Positions 23,035 through 32,263 of a stretch of 45,392 nt of DNA are shown one piece after another (the first letter of the stretch is position 1; each line of letters opens with the position of its first letter). The stretch comes from an uncultured Acidobacteriota bacterium. GTDB taxonomy: Bacteria > Acidobacteriota > Terriglobia > Bryobacterales > Bryobacteraceae. The notes beneath the pieces are model-generated. The model made no database searches. It was not told the DNA's origin and saw only the letters and a list, made by a program, of their open reading frames with translations. Location of the stretch: contig CADECY010000078.1 in NCBI GenBank assembly GCA_902825945.1, positions 1 to 45,392 of the forward strand, written 5' to 3'. The translations under genes were made by a program, and so were the position numbers.

Positions 23035-24552
23035 TCATCGTGCGCCGCCAAGTGCGGCGGAGTCGCCGGTCGCGTCGATCACACTGGCCCAATCTCCGAG
23101 CCGCGTCTGGCGGATCAGCCGCGCCCTCCGATACCACGGTGAGTCTTCGCGCACCGTCAGCCAGCGCCAATCCGGCGCCGCGGACAACAGAATCCAGGCG
23201 GGCTTGTCGAGAAGTCCGGCCAAGTGTGCGATCATCGTGTCGGCACTGATCACCCCGTCGAGCTCGGCCACGAGCCCGGCGGTCTCGACCAAGTCCCGCG
23301 CAGGCGCTCCAGCGTCGAGTTGCAGGCTCACGAAGCGATCTCCGAGCAGCCGCGTGATCTCGTGGGCGGCCTCATCGGGCAGCGAACGGAAGCGGTCGGC
23401 CGAATGGAGCGGATTGCCGCGCCAGGCAAAGCCCACCAGCGGCCTCGGGCGCCGCGCTGCCCACTCGTGCCATCGCGCGCGGACCGCCTCCGGAAGCTCG
23501 AGCACCGGCGCGGGCGGCGGCACGTTCGACACCCGCGCCCCAGCGATCCCGGCGAGGCTCATCAGGCTCGCCTGCAGGTCCGCGCCTTCCGGAGGTTCCG
23601 AACCATCGTTGACCCTCACGCTCGCGAATGGAGTTCCGCACGCCGCGAGCAGGCGGGCAACCGGCTCCTGCACGGCGAGATCCACGCGCGCACCCGCGCG
23701 CTCGAGCGCCCACGCATACCGCAGAAACTGCAGCGTGTCGCCGAGCCCCTGTTCGGAATAGAGCGCGATGCGTTTGCCTTCGACACGATCACCCGCCGAC
23801 AATACCGGAACTCCCGGCGCCAGCGGACGCGCTCGGCCCGCCGCGAACCGCCACTCCCACTCAGCCCAGCCCTCTCGCCACGCGCCAGCCGCCAGCAGCG
23901 CGAGCGCGAGATTCCAGTGCGTCATCGCGTTATCGGGCGCAAGCACTAGCGCGCGCCGCAGGCTCGCGATGGCGGGCACCAAGCGGCCGGCGGCACGCTC
24001 GGCCAAGCCCAGATTCCAGTGCGCCGCGGCCGACCCCGGCCTAAGTCCCGCCGCTCGCTTGCCCGCGGCGATCGCATCCTCCGGACGGCCTGCTTCGATC
24101 AGCACGTTCGCCAGATTCGACCACGCATCGCCGAACTCCGGCCGCAGTTCGACCGCGCGCTCGAGCGCGGTGACCGCCGCCGTAATCTCACCTCGTGCCC
24201 CCAGCACCAGGCCGAGATTCGAGTGCGCCTCGGCCAGATCGGGCCGTACGGCGATCGCGGCCGAGAGTAGATCGCGGGCACGCACCAAATCGCCTTCGCC
24301 ACGCGCAATCTCTCCGAGATTGCACAACGCGGCCGGATGCGCCGGGTCGAAGGCAAGCGCCTGACGATAGCAGGAGGCCGCGTCCTGGGTTCGGCCGAGT
24401 TGGCCGAGCGCGAAACCGAGCGCGGTGGCGACATCGGCCGATGCCGGATCGAGCGAGAAAGCCGCACGGAGACGGAATACGGCTTCGCCCGGCCGTCCCA
24501 GTTGCAGCAGCGCGAGCGCCTCGGCAAACGGCGCCGCCGCGGGACCGTTCAT
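23035..24552 (-). CDS. TPR protein with GT9-like glycosyltransferase domain (short)
   Basis: This 505-residue protein has six to seven TPR units at about residues 10-250 (SADVATALGFALGQLGRTQD, AEAHSNLGLVLGARGEITA, AAHWNLGLAERAAGRL). A heptosyltransferase-like (GT9) domain follows, with KRIALYSEQGLGDTLQFLRY, RPLVGFAWRGNPLHSADRFR and DGVISADTMIAHLAGLLDKP, and a C-terminal WRWLTVREDSPWYRRARLIR. The start at 24552 overlaps the preceding stop (ATGA), so it is translationally coupled and is the last gene of the operon. The design of TPR for protein binding plus a transferase suggests modification of a polypeptide, probably flagellin. Donor sugar is unknown. Confidence 0.8.
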   Translation of the reverse strand: MNGPAAAPFAEALALLQLGRPGEAVFRLRAAFSLDPASADVATALGFALGQLGRTQDAASCYRQALAFDPAHPAALCNLGEIARGEGDLVRARDLLSAAIAVRPDLAEAHSNLGLVLGARGEITAAVTALERAVELRPEFGDAWSNLANVLIEAGRPEDAIAAGKRAAGLRPGSAAAHWNLGLAERAAGRLVPAIASLRRALVLAPDNAMTHWNLALALLAAGAWREGWAEWEWRFAAGRARPLAPGVPVLSAGDRVEGKRIALYSEQGLGDTLQFLRYAWALERAGARVDLAVQEPVARLLAACGTPFASVRVNDGSEPPEGADLQASLMSLAGIAGARVSNVPPPAPVLELPEAVRARWHEWAARRPRPLVGFAWRGNPLHSADRFRSLPDEAAHEITRLLGDRFVSLQLDAGAPARDLVETAGLVAELDGVISADTMIAHLAGLLDKPAWILLSAAPDWRWLTVREDSPWYRRARLIRQTRLGDWASVIDATGDSAALGGAR

Positions 24553-26606
24553 GACTTTTCGAGTTCGGCCGCGACGCGTTCGATCACGCCATCCCAATCG
24601 CCCGGCGCCGATTGCCGCCACAGCCTCATCGTGGGATACCACGGCGAATCGTCGCGGTCGCGCATCCAGCGCCAGTCGGAGGCGAACGGAACCAGTGTCC
24701 ATACTGGACGTCCGAGAAGCCCGGCCAGGTGCGCAATCATCGTGTCGACCGTGATCACCAGGTCGAGTGCGGAAACGATCGCGGCCGCGTCGGCAAGATC
24801 GGTACCCGCGTGTTCGAGCTTCTCGAATCCGTCCGGCGCCGGGACATCGGCTTGAAGGCTGAACCAGCGCGCGCCGCCCACCGCGCCGAGGCGCGCAATC
24901 GTGGCCGCGGGCATCGAACGTCTGCGACCGTCATAGTTGTTCCGATTGCCTTCCCAGCAAACACCGATCCGCCGGCGGCCGTTGGATTGGCCGATGACCT
25001 CGCGCCAGAAGCCGGCGAGATCGCCGGGCAGCCGGATCTCCGGCCCCGCTGGCGGAATCGAGTGGAGGTCCGTCGCGAAAGTGCCGGGAAGGCTCATCAT
25101 CGGTATGTGGAAGTCGAACGCGGTTCCCGCTTCCCCGCGCTTGCAAATCGCCGCGTTCGCGCCAGCCCAGCGCACGAGCGGCAGCAACCGGTCCAGGCAC
25201 TCGAACGTCACTTCGGCCCCGCGCGCGGAAAGCATCGGCAGATAACGGAGACACTGCAGGGCGTCGCCCAAGCCCTGCTCGGCCCACACGAGCAGGCGTT
25301 TTCCCGCGAGATCCTCGCCCGTCCAACGCGGCATCGGAAATGTGCGCGGCGGAAAGCGCTTCTGCCGTAGCCGCGCCTCGTATCCGCGCCAGCCGTTGGC
25401 GAAGTCGCCGAGCGTCAACTGCGCGAGCGCCTTGTTCCAGGTCGCATCGGGGTGATCTGGCTGGATCTCGAGTGCCTCATCGTACATGGCGATCGCCTCG
25501 TCGAGCCGCCCGCGTGCGAGCAGCACGCCGCCGATGTTGTTGCGCGTATCGGCGTCGCGCGGACGCAGCCGCAGAACCTGCCGGTAACAGTCCAGCGCCT
25601 CTTCCGCGCGATCCACATCCTGGAGCGCGATCCCGAGATTGTAGTGCGCCTCCCAGTAATCGGGGTCGAGAGCGATCGCCGCACGCAGATGTTCGGCTGC
25701 GTCTTCGGACTTTCCGGCGCCAGTCAAGAGATTCGACAAGTTGTTGTGGGCTCGCACGTGCGATGGGTCGAGCCGGATCGCCTCGGCGTACTCGGCACGC
25801 GCGCGGTCGAACTCACCGAGAGCCGAGCGCGCCAGCGCATGGTTGAAGCGCGCCTCGGCCGACTCCGGCTGCACCTGCGCGGCTTCCGAAAACGCCGCCG
25901 CCGCCTCGCGCCACTCCAGCCGTCCCGCACGGGCCGCGCCGTCGGCCATCAGGCTATCGAACAACTGCTGCCGCGGCAGCGCTTCTTCTGGCGCGAGCGC
26001 CACGGCATACCGAAGCTGCTCGGCCGCGTCGCGCCACTCGCCGCGCGCAAAGTGAATCTGGCCCAGGTTGTGCCTCGCCTCAGCCGCTCGAGGATCGGCG
26101 ATCAGTGCGCGGCGAAAGCATGTTTCGGCATCGGCCTGACGATCTGTCTCGGCCAATGCGCGCCCGAGCGCGTTCCAGGTGTCCGCATCGTCTTCGTAAT
26201 CGCCATTGAGGGCCGCTCCCAACGGATCGATCGCCTCGGCCGGACGTCCTGCTTCAAGCAGCGCGCGCCCGAGTTTCACCTGCGTTCCGGCATCGCCCGG
26301 GCGTAGCACCAGCGAACGCCGCAATGCGTCCACCGCTTCCTCATTCCGGCCGTTCCGCCCGAGCGCCAGACCGAGATTCGCCAGATACACTGGTTGCGCC
26401 GGATCGGCATTCACCGCCTGTCCGATCAGCGAGACCGCCTCGCGGTGCCGTCCTTGCGAACTCGCCACCAAGCCGAGCAGATGGAGCGCATCGGCGTGCG
26501 ATGGCGCGATGTCGAGGATGCGCCGGTAGATGACGGCGGCCTCGTCGAGGTTACCCGCCTGGTGTTGTGCGAGCGCCTGTCCGAGCGCCATTCCGGTTTC
26601 AAACAT
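24549..26606 (-). CDS. TPR protein with GT9-like glycosyltransferase domain (long)
   Basis: This 685-residue protein is paralogous to the following gene but has a longer TPR array (about residues 5-430; for example NLDEAAVIYRRILDIAPSHA, DADTWNALGRALAETDRQAD, VRAHNNLSNLLTGAGKSEDA). The C-terminal domain has KRLLVWAEQGLGDALQCLRY, GVCWEGNRNNYDGRR, LDLVITVDTMIAHLAGLLGR and a WRWMRDRDDSPWYPTMRLWR end. ATG 26606 is chosen because it overlaps the preceding stop by 8 nt and opens the first TPR; 26591 is an alternative. Long TPR arrays in such enzymes bind acceptor proteins, as in O-GlcNAc transferase. Confidence 0.82.
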   Translation of the reverse strand: MFETGMALGQALAQHQAGNLDEAAVIYRRILDIAPSHADALHLLGLVASSQGRHREAVSLIGQAVNADPAQPVYLANLGLALGRNGRNEEAVDALRRSLVLRPGDAGTQVKLGRALLEAGRPAEAIDPLGAALNGDYEDDADTWNALGRALAETDRQADAETCFRRALIADPRAAEARHNLGQIHFARGEWRDAAEQLRYAVALAPEEALPRQQLFDSLMADGAARAGRLEWREAAAAFSEAAQVQPESAEARFNHALARSALGEFDRARAEYAEAIRLDPSHVRAHNNLSNLLTGAGKSEDAAEHLRAAIALDPDYWEAHYNLGIALQDVDRAEEALDCYRQVLRLRPRDADTRNNIGGVLLARGRLDEAIAMYDEALEIQPDHPDATWNKALAQLTLGDFANGWRGYEARLRQKRFPPRTFPMPRWTGEDLAGKRLLVWAEQGLGDALQCLRYLPMLSARGAEVTFECLDRLLPLVRWAGANAAICKRGEAGTAFDFHIPMMSLPGTFATDLHSIPPAGPEIRLPGDLAGFWREVIGQSNGRRRIGVCWEGNRNNYDGRRRSMPAATIARLGAVGGARWFSLQADVPAPDGFEKLEHAGTDLADAAAIVSALDLVITVDTMIAHLAGLLGRPVWTLVPFASDWRWMRDRDDSPWYPTMRLWRQSAPGDWDGVIERVAAELEKS

Positions 26607-27540
26607 GCAGCCACTCCATTGCGCCCACGCGCGGTGAGGTGTCGAAGAACGGATCGAAGCGGTCGCTCGAAACACCGTATCCCGCCGCGGGATCGCGTTG
26701 CATCAGCGTCACCCGGCAGGCCGGTTCGATCGCGAGTACGCGATGCGCGAGTTCATGCGCGCCCGAAATCGCCTCCTTGCCATCGTCGAGCAGGAACAGC
26801 CGCTTGCCGCGCACGGCATGAGCCACGATCTCCGGGCAGTCGCGCAGCCCGGCCGGATGCACCGTGAACACGGCTGCTTCCGTCCCGGACACGGCAAGGC
26901 GTTGGCGCAGTTCCAGCCCCTGCGGCAGTGAAAAGTTGAAACACACGACCGTCGCCTGATCTCCGCGCTCGAGTTGGAACCAGGTGGCATCGCGGCCCTG
27001 GTTGACGATCTCGAGCCGGATCGCCTCGCTGTCGAACAGGCGCTGGCTGAGCGCGATGATCCGGAATCCCGGCTGGCCGATCTCGCGGGCGAAGATCACG
27101 CGAGCCTCCTCGACACTGGCGGGCGAAAAGCCGCGCAACCGCCCGAGCGAGCACATTCCGGCGAGTACGTCGAGGCTCGACTGCGGGCCCTGATACCCCT
27201 GGTCGCACACGATCGCGATGATGGTGAAGCTTCCGGTCGCCGCCTGCGGCATGGCACGAATCAGGTTGTAGGTGTTCACCAGTTGATCGAGCGCGAGGAG
27301 CAGAAAGTCGAGCTGCTTCACATAGAGAACGGCGCGGCCGCCGTTGAGCATCATGCCGAGCCCGAGCCCGGCATGGAGGTTCTCGCAGTTGCCCACGTTC
27401 ACCACCCGGCCCGCGAGGCCGCGCGCGATCCCGCACAAACACGACCCCTTGTCGATGTTTTCGCCGTAGTGGAGAACACCGCCGAGTTCCCTGCTTTTTT
27501 CAACGAGCATCCGGTTCATTTCGCCGAGATAGTGAGGCAT
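26599..27540 (-). CDS. TPP-dependent E1 beta/transketolase-C-like subunit
   Basis: This 313-residue protein resembles the beta subunit of alpha-ketoacid dehydrogenase E1 or the transketolase pyrimidine-binding half. Landmarks are GGVLHYGENIDKGSCLCGIA (with the ThDP-activating Glu region), VVNVGNCENLHAGLGLGMML and GRAVLYVKQLDFLLLALDQL, with a C-terminal transketolase-like domain (ATVVCFNFSLPQGLELRQRL). ATG 27540 is used; a longer open frame upstream overlaps E1 alpha without family similarity. It overlaps E1 alpha by 25 bp. No E2 or E3 gene is present, which argues against a standard dehydrogenase complex. Confidence 0.75.
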   Translation of the reverse strand: MPHYLGEMNRMLVEKSRELGGVLHYGENIDKGSCLCGIARGLAGRVVNVGNCENLHAGLGLGMMLNGGRAVLYVKQLDFLLLALDQLVNTYNLIRAMPQAATGSFTIIAIVCDQGYQGPQSSLDVLAGMCSLGRLRGFSPASVEEARVIFAREIGQPGFRIIALSQRLFDSEAIRLEIVNQGRDATWFQLERGDQATVVCFNFSLPQGLELRQRLAVSGTEAAVFTVHPAGLRDCPEIVAHAVRGKRLFLLDDGKEAISGAHELAHRVLAIEPACRVTLMQRDPAAGYGVSSDRFDPFFDTSPRVGAMEWLHV

Positions 27541-28454
27541 GGCTCCTCCTTGGTCAGCTCTCCGCCGCTGAGACTCTTGCCCAGCCGGATCAGATAATCG
27601 CTCGTCAGTTCGTAGTCGGCCGGGTCGAGAATCTGCCGCGCTACCCACACCGGATCTCGCTGCGACTCTTCGATCACCAGTCCGCGCTCGATCGAGATCG
27701 TCTTCGGATCCGACGCCCAGCCCGGCGTCGGACCAGCGTGATTGGAAAACGTCGCGACCATCGCCTCGACGCACACCGGGCCCGAGTCGAACGCGTAACG
27801 CCGAACCGCCGACATGGTCGCGCAGTACTCGCCAGTGTGATTGCCCTCGAGCAGTGTGTACTGGATTCCGAGCGCGTCGCACAGCGACGGAATGCGAATC
27901 GCGCAGCGCCGCTCGGCGATCTTCGAGGCGAGAGAGTGGTCGTTGTTTTCGACGACGAATACCACGGGCAGATCATGCGAGCGCGCAAACACGAGCGATT
28001 CGTAGAAGGCGCCTTCTTCCAATGCTCCGTCGCCGGTGAGGGCAAACACCACCGAGCGCTCGCCGCCGGTGATGCGCGCCATCGCCAGTCCGCAGGCGAC
28101 CGGGAGATTGTTGCCGAGAATGCTCGACGTGTAGACGATCCCGCGCTTGGGATTGATGAGATTCATCGACCCGAGCACGCCCGCCGCCGCGCCCGCCGCG
28201 CTCGATTCATACTCGAGCCGGACCGGACCGAGCGAGCCCGCTCGCGCCAAATTGTAGGCGACGTTCCTGTGGGTCAACGCCATCTGATCGGATTCACTCA
28301 TTGCCGCGCTGACGGCAACCGCCAGAGCCTCGTGTCCCATCGCGAGATGCACGGGCACGCGGAAGCGCTTCTGCTTTAGGTCTTCGTTCAACAGATGCTG
28401 CCAGTAGCGCAACTGGAGCACCTGCCGAGCGGCGGCGATGATGTCGATGGTCAC
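27516..28454 (-). CDS. TPP-dependent E1 alpha-like subunit
   Basis: This 312-residue protein has the ThDP-binding motif GDGALEEGAFYESLVFARSH ending in VVFVVENND (GDG-x(n)-NN type). It also has an E1-alpha N-terminus (QLRYWQHLLNEDLKQKRF, HLAMGHEALAVAVSAAM) and GIVYTSSILGNNLPVACGLA. It starts with GTG overlapping the preceding stop (GTGA). In avilamycin biosynthesis the E1-like pair AviB1/AviB2 attaches a two-carbon branch to a sugar. Its place among SDR, methyltransferase and epimerase genes makes a similar acyl transfer to a ketosugar plausible, but this is inference. Confidence 0.78.
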   Translation of the reverse strand: MTIDIIAAARQVLQLRYWQHLLNEDLKQKRFRVPVHLAMGHEALAVAVSAAMSESDQMALTHRNVAYNLARAGSLGPVRLEYESSAAGAAAGVLGSMNLINPKRGIVYTSSILGNNLPVACGLAMARITGGERSVVFALTGDGALEEGAFYESLVFARSHDLPVVFVVENNDHSLASKIAERRCAIRIPSLCDALGIQYTLLEGNHTGEYCATMSAVRRYAFDSGPVCVEAMVATFSNHAGPTPGWASDPKTISIERGLVIEESQRDPVWVARQILDPADYELTSDYLIRLGKSLSGGELTKEEPCLTISAK

Positions 28455-29359
28455 GCTGGCCTCCCCGTCACTTCGCGTTCATTCGCGTTCATTTCCGGCT
28501 CCTCTTCTCCCCCGAGCGTCCGCAGGCCCGTCTCGAGATCGATCCGCGGCGCCCAGCCGAGTTCGCGCCGGGCCTTGTGGTTCGCCGCATCCCGCACACT
28601 CGGATGCGCGGCATCGCGTTCGCAAGCGTTGACGCGCCGGTGCAGAACACGGTTGGATGCCTCGATCACGTCAGCGAGACGAATGAGTGAGTCGCCACTC
28701 AGGTTGAACACCTCGAATCCGCGCCGTCCCACCGCCGCGAGAATCCCTTCCGCGACATCGCGTACATGGATGAAGCGCCGTGCTGTCGAAAGTGACCCCA
28801 CCTCCACCGTGTCGCGGGTCGCAACCGCGTGGTAAAGCGCCTCGACCGCCGACCAGTTCTCGAGCCTCGGACCGTAGACGATTCCGAACCGCAGCACCGT
28901 TCCAGCGATCCGTCCGGCGGCGGCCGCGATCGCCACCAGCCGCTCGCCGGTGAGCTTCGACAAAGCGTACTCACCGCCAATCGCGCCCGCGTCGATCGGC
29001 ATCTCCTCGGTCCAGGTCTGCTCGGCGTCCGGATAGACCCATTCGCTCGACGCGAATAAGATCTGCGGAATTCCCGCCGCTACGGCCGCCTCGACCAGAT
29101 GCAGCGTTCCGCCGACGTTCACCGCGAACGCCGAAGCCGGATCGCGCCGGCAGTCGGCATCGCGCGAGATCGCGGCCAGGTGCACGAGCGCATCGGCTGG
29201 CGGCAGCACGATCCCAGGCTGGCGGATGTCGGTGCGTACTTCGTTCCGGTGCGCGGGCGGACGCGCGTCGAGCCCATGCCACTCGACGCCGCGTTCACCG
29301 CACACCCGGATCAACTCGCGCCCAATGAAGCTTTGCGATCCCGATATGACGAGTTTCAT
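28451..29359 (-). CDS. NAD-dependent sugar epimerase/dehydratase (SDR 1)
   Basis: A 302-residue extended SDR. The nucleotide-binding loop reads GSQSFIG rather than the usual GxxGxxG. Other landmarks are ALVHLAAISRDADC, LFASSEWVYPDAE, the catalytic YALSK and VLRFGIVYGPRLEN. ATG 29359 overlaps the stop of the preceding gene (ATGA). It would act on an NDP-sugar as epimerase, dehydratase or reductase; the exact reaction cannot be read. A long open frame upstream is not part of the protein. Confidence 0.82.
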   Translation of the reverse strand: MKLVISGSQSFIGRELIRVCGERGVEWHGLDARPPAHRNEVRTDIRQPGIVLPPADALVHLAAISRDADCRRDPASAFAVNVGGTLHLVEAAVAAGIPQILFASSEWVYPDAEQTWTEEMPIDAGAIGGEYALSKLTGERLVAIAAAAGRIAGTVLRFGIVYGPRLENWSAVEALYHAVATRDTVEVGSLSTARRFIHVRDVAEGILAAVGRRGFEVFNLSGDSLIRLADVIEASNRVLHRRVNACERDAAHPSVRDAANHKARRELGWAPRIDLETGLRTLGGEEEPEMNANEREVTGRPA

Positions 29360-30105
29360 CTCTCTTCTCCCATCGCCTTCCGCCGCAGGAATCCCCTTGG
29401 ATTGCAGGTGACATGCGTGCGGGTGTAACGCGGATCTTCGGCGAATTCGGTGTGCGCTGCGAGGAACATCTCGATCGCGGCGAGCGGGTGTGACTCCTTC
29501 CACTCGGGCTTGGCGTTCGGAATGCCGGCGACGAGCGCCTGCGCGCCATCCATCACCACCACGTAGCTTCCGGGCGTGACCAACGGCTGATACGCTTCGA
29601 GTTCGGCGCGCACATGCGCGGTCGAATGGTTCGAATCGAGCACCACCAGCACCGTGCGCGCGCCCGCGCAGGCGGCTTTCACCCCGTCGACCGTCGAGGG
29701 CTCGATCGAACTCCCCTCGATGATCCGGATGCGGTGAGCGAGCGGGTGGCTTTCGACCGCGAGCCGGTTGTACTGGCGCACCTCGACATCCACGCCGAGC
29801 ACGAATCCCTTTCCGATGAGCTCGAGGATCGAGGCATAAAGGATCGCCGATCCGCCGTGCGCGAATCCGCATTCGACGATCACATCCGGACGCAGCCTCC
29901 AGATCAGCTCTTGCATCATCACGATGTCGCCCGGAAGCTGGATGATCGGAATTCCAAGCCACGTCAGGTCATACATGAGCCGGAACTGCGCGCTCAATTC
30001 GAGCCACAGTCCCGCGACCAGGTCACGTCCGGCCGGAGAATAGAGATCCTCGGTTCGAGTCTGGTTGCCGTTGGCAACCGTGATGCGGGCGGGTGCGGCG
30101 GTCAA
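29356..30105 (-). CDS. CmcI-like methyltransferase/hydroxylase family protein
   Basis: This 249-residue protein matches the cephalosporin hydroxylase (CmcI)/rhamnosyl O-methyltransferase family. Landmarks are IPIIQLPGDIVMMQELIW, VIVECGFAHGGSAILYASIL (SAM-binding region), VLGVDVEVRQYNR, VLVVLDSNHSTAHVRAELEA and a C-terminal RTHVTCNPRGFLRR. Members in polysaccharide clusters are generally taken as sugar O-methyltransferases. It overlaps both neighbours by ATGA. The likely role is O-methylation of the operon's sugar. Confidence 0.82.
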   Translation of the reverse strand: MTAAPARITVANGNQTRTEDLYSPAGRDLVAGLWLELSAQFRLMYDLTWLGIPIIQLPGDIVMMQELIWRLRPDVIVECGFAHGGSAILYASILELIGKGFVLGVDVEVRQYNRLAVESHPLAHRIRIIEGSSIEPSTVDGVKAACAGARTVLVVLDSNHSTAHVRAELEAYQPLVTPGSYVVVMDGAQALVAGIPNAKPEWKESHPLAAIEMFLAAHTEFAEDPRYTRTHVTCNPRGFLRRKAMGEER

Positions 30106-31391
30106 TCGAGTATCCTCGCTTCCGGCACCGGCACGATAAATCTCCCGCCGGCGCGGCGGTAGGCGTCGAGCTGCGCCACGATTTCATCCACGAAGTTCCA
30201 CGCCAGGATCAAGACATAGTCCGGGCGGTCCGCCAGCAAACGCTCGGGCGAAACGATCGGGATTCGCGCGCCCGGAACCAGCCGGCCCTGCTTCAGTGGA
30301 CTGCGGTCAGCGACGTAGCGGATCGTCTCCGGCCCGAGCCCGAGATAGGAAACGAGCGTCGTCGCCTTGGCGGGCGCGCCATAGCCCGCGATCGTTGCGC
30401 CGCTCGAGCGCAGATCGGAGAGCAGGCGGCCGAGGCTCGCCCGGATCTTGGCGGCCCGTTCGGCGAAACGATCGAATGGAAGATGGCTCGCATAGCCCGC
30501 TTCCCGCTCGGCGGCGAGCAGCCGCTCGACCGAGTCCTGTACCGGAACCGCGCCCGCGCGCGCCGCCCAGACCCGCAACTGGCCGTGATGGATCGGCAGC
30601 CGTTCGACATCGAAGATCGTCAGTCCGTGGCGCTCGAACAGATCCTTCATCGGACCGAGCGACCAGTAGGAGACATGCTCGTGATAGATCGTGTCGAACG
30701 CCGTCTGGCCCAGCATGTCGCCGAGGTAATGCGCCTCGACCACGAACACGCCGCGCGGGTCGAGCAGCAGATCGAGCGCGCGCAGATACTCGTCGAGGTC
30801 CTGGATGTGCGGAAACGAGTTGGTGGCGGTCACCGCCATCGCCGGTCCATACGCCTGGCGGATCTTCCGAGCGGCGAAGCGGTCGAAGTAGCAGCACTCG
30901 GTTTCGATGCCGCGGGATCGCGCAAGCGTTGCGAGATTCCGCGCCGGTTCGATACCGGTGGTGCGCACGCCGCGGCGGGCAAAGGCGGAAAGCAGCGTTC
31001 CGTCGTTGGAGCCGATATCGACCGCGAGATCGTTCTTCCCGAGGTGCCTGCGCGCGGTGATCGCCGCGGCGAGCGAATCCAGATGCGCGACGAGCGTCTC
31101 GGAATAAGAGGAGACATAGAGGTACTCGTTGAACATCTTCTCCGGTGGAACCGAGCCGGCCAATTGAACGTGTTGACAGTGCGGACAGCGCGCGATGCGG
31201 AGCGGATAAGAGGGATCTTCGCCCACCTCGCCGGGAAGCCGGAAGGCGTTGGCAAGCGGCGTCGAGCCGAGATCGAGAAAGACTTCGAGCCCCGCGCGTC
31301 CGCACACCAGGCACCGCGGTGCCGCCGGCGCCGGCGCGTCGAACGAGACTAGTTGACGATCCGCAACCACTGAGGATTCTGTTGAAACCAT
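30102..31391 (-). CDS. Sugar C-methyltransferase (NovU/TylC3-like)
   Basis: This 429-residue enzyme has three parts. The N-terminal zinc domain (PF08421-like) has CLVCGRAG and CPHCQH. A central SAM fold has AVDIGSNDGTLLSAF, EPARNLA and the characteristic YHEHVSYWSLGP with the catalytic His-Glu-His cluster. A C-terminal PF08484-like domain has IAGYGAPAKATTLVSYL and DYVLILAWNF. Family members add a methyl group to C3 or C5 of NDP-4-keto-deoxysugars. The start at 31391 overlaps the previous gene by 43 bp. This predicts a branched, C-methylated sugar. Confidence 0.88.
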   Translation of the reverse strand: MVSTESSVVADRQLVSFDAPAPAAPRCLVCGRAGLEVFLDLGSTPLANAFRLPGEVGEDPSYPLRIARCPHCQHVQLAGSVPPEKMFNEYLYVSSYSETLVAHLDSLAAAITARRHLGKNDLAVDIGSNDGTLLSAFARRGVRTTGIEPARNLATLARSRGIETECCYFDRFAARKIRQAYGPAMAVTATNSFPHIQDLDEYLRALDLLLDPRGVFVVEAHYLGDMLGQTAFDTIYHEHVSYWSLGPMKDLFERHGLTIFDVERLPIHHGQLRVWAARAGAVPVQDSVERLLAAEREAGYASHLPFDRFAERAAKIRASLGRLLSDLRSSGATIAGYGAPAKATTLVSYLGLGPETIRYVADRSPLKQGRLVPGARIPIVSPERLLADRPDYVLILAWNFVDEIVAQLDAYRRAGGRFIVPVPEARILD

Positions 31392-32260
31392 GAAACTGTC
31401 CTTTCAATACCTTCGACGAGCGGCGTCGAGGGTTTCCAGCCGAGCAGCTCGGCCGCGCTGCCATTGGATCCGCTCATGCGTCCGATCTCGTCGGGACGGG
31501 CCGAGCCAGGACGTTCCCGGATCTCGACCGGATAACCCATGGCGGCGAGCGTCAGACTGGCCACTTCGCGGACACGGATCGCCGTGCCCGAGCAGATGTT
31601 GATCGCCGAGGCGGCGGGAACCGGCGCCGTGGCCGAGCGCATCATCGCGTCGATCACATCCGGGGCAAAGCAAAAGTCGCGCTCCGAATCGCCAGAAGAG
31701 AGTTGAACGCGTTCGCCGCGCTGCGCCGCGCGCACGATCGAGGGGATCAGGCGGTGCGCCGGTTCCCATGGGCCGAAGGGTGTGAACAGACGCAGCACCA
31801 CGGTCGAGACCTGACCGAGCCGGCCGAGCGTTTGCACGAGCGTCGAAGCCGCGGTCTTGCAACCCCCGAGCAATGTCGCGGGCTCGAGCGGCGAGCTCTC
31901 GTCAAGCCCCACTCCGGCGCCGTACTCGGCTCCCGAGCCCGTGTAGATGAAGCGGGTGCCGGTACCCGAAAACGCATGGAGCAGATCGGCCGTCTGCGCG
32001 ACAATCACGCGGAAGTGTTCCGGAAATGGCGTGCCCGGCGGATTGAACGAAGTGCTCGCCAGATGAAAGATCACTTCGGGCTTGTGCGCAACCGCTTCGC
32101 GAACTCCCGTCGCGATCGTGAATCGATCTTCGACCTCGGCCAAACGTTCCGGACGGAAACGCGGCGAGACGAGTAGTGTCACTTGATGCGCCTCATCGAG
32201 CAGGCGCCGTACCAGATGGCAGCCGAGGAACCCGCTGCCTCCGGTGACGAGAACTCTCAC
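31349..32260 (-). CDS. NAD-dependent epimerase/dehydratase (SDR 2, variant active site)
   Basis: A 303-residue extended SDR with a good GGSGFLG nucleotide loop, VIFHLAST, FIYTGSGAEYGAG and LRLFTPFGPWEP. The catalytic YxxxK segment reads LGGCK: the Lys is present but the Tyr position is Leu. The enzyme may use another acid/base, act as a reductase with altered chemistry, or have lost activity. It starts 3 bp after the RmlC-like gene's stop. Such SDRs usually act late in deoxysugar pathways. Confidence 0.8.
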   Translation of the reverse strand: MRVLVTGGSGFLGCHLVRRLLDEAHQVTLLVSPRFRPERLAEVEDRFTIATGVREAVAHKPEVIFHLASTSFNPPGTPFPEHFRVIVAQTADLLHAFSGTGTRFIYTGSGAEYGAGVGLDESSPLEPATLLGGCKTAASTLVQTLGRLGQVSTVVLRLFTPFGPWEPAHRLIPSIVRAAQRGERVQLSSGDSERDFCFAPDVIDAMMRSATAPVPAASAINICSGTAIRVREVASLTLAAMGYPVEIRERPGSARPDEIGRMSGSNGSAAELLGWKPSTPLVEGIERTVSWFQQNPQWLRIVN

Positions 32261-32263
32261 CGC

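Noticed and set aside
22764..23051. 95-codon minus-strand frame as TacA-type antitoxin of the GNAT remnant
   Set aside because: It lacks the DUF1778 RHH pattern and is out of frame with the helical segment on the same strand.
23043..23059. CGCCGC-CAAGT-GCGGCG hairpin as operon terminator
   Set aside because: It lies inside the coding end of the last gene and has no T-run on the minus strand.
31765..31772. Isolated CCCATGGG site in an SDR gene
   Set aside because: Single occurrence without the AAC/GTT flanking symmetry; about one is expected by chance in a window this size.
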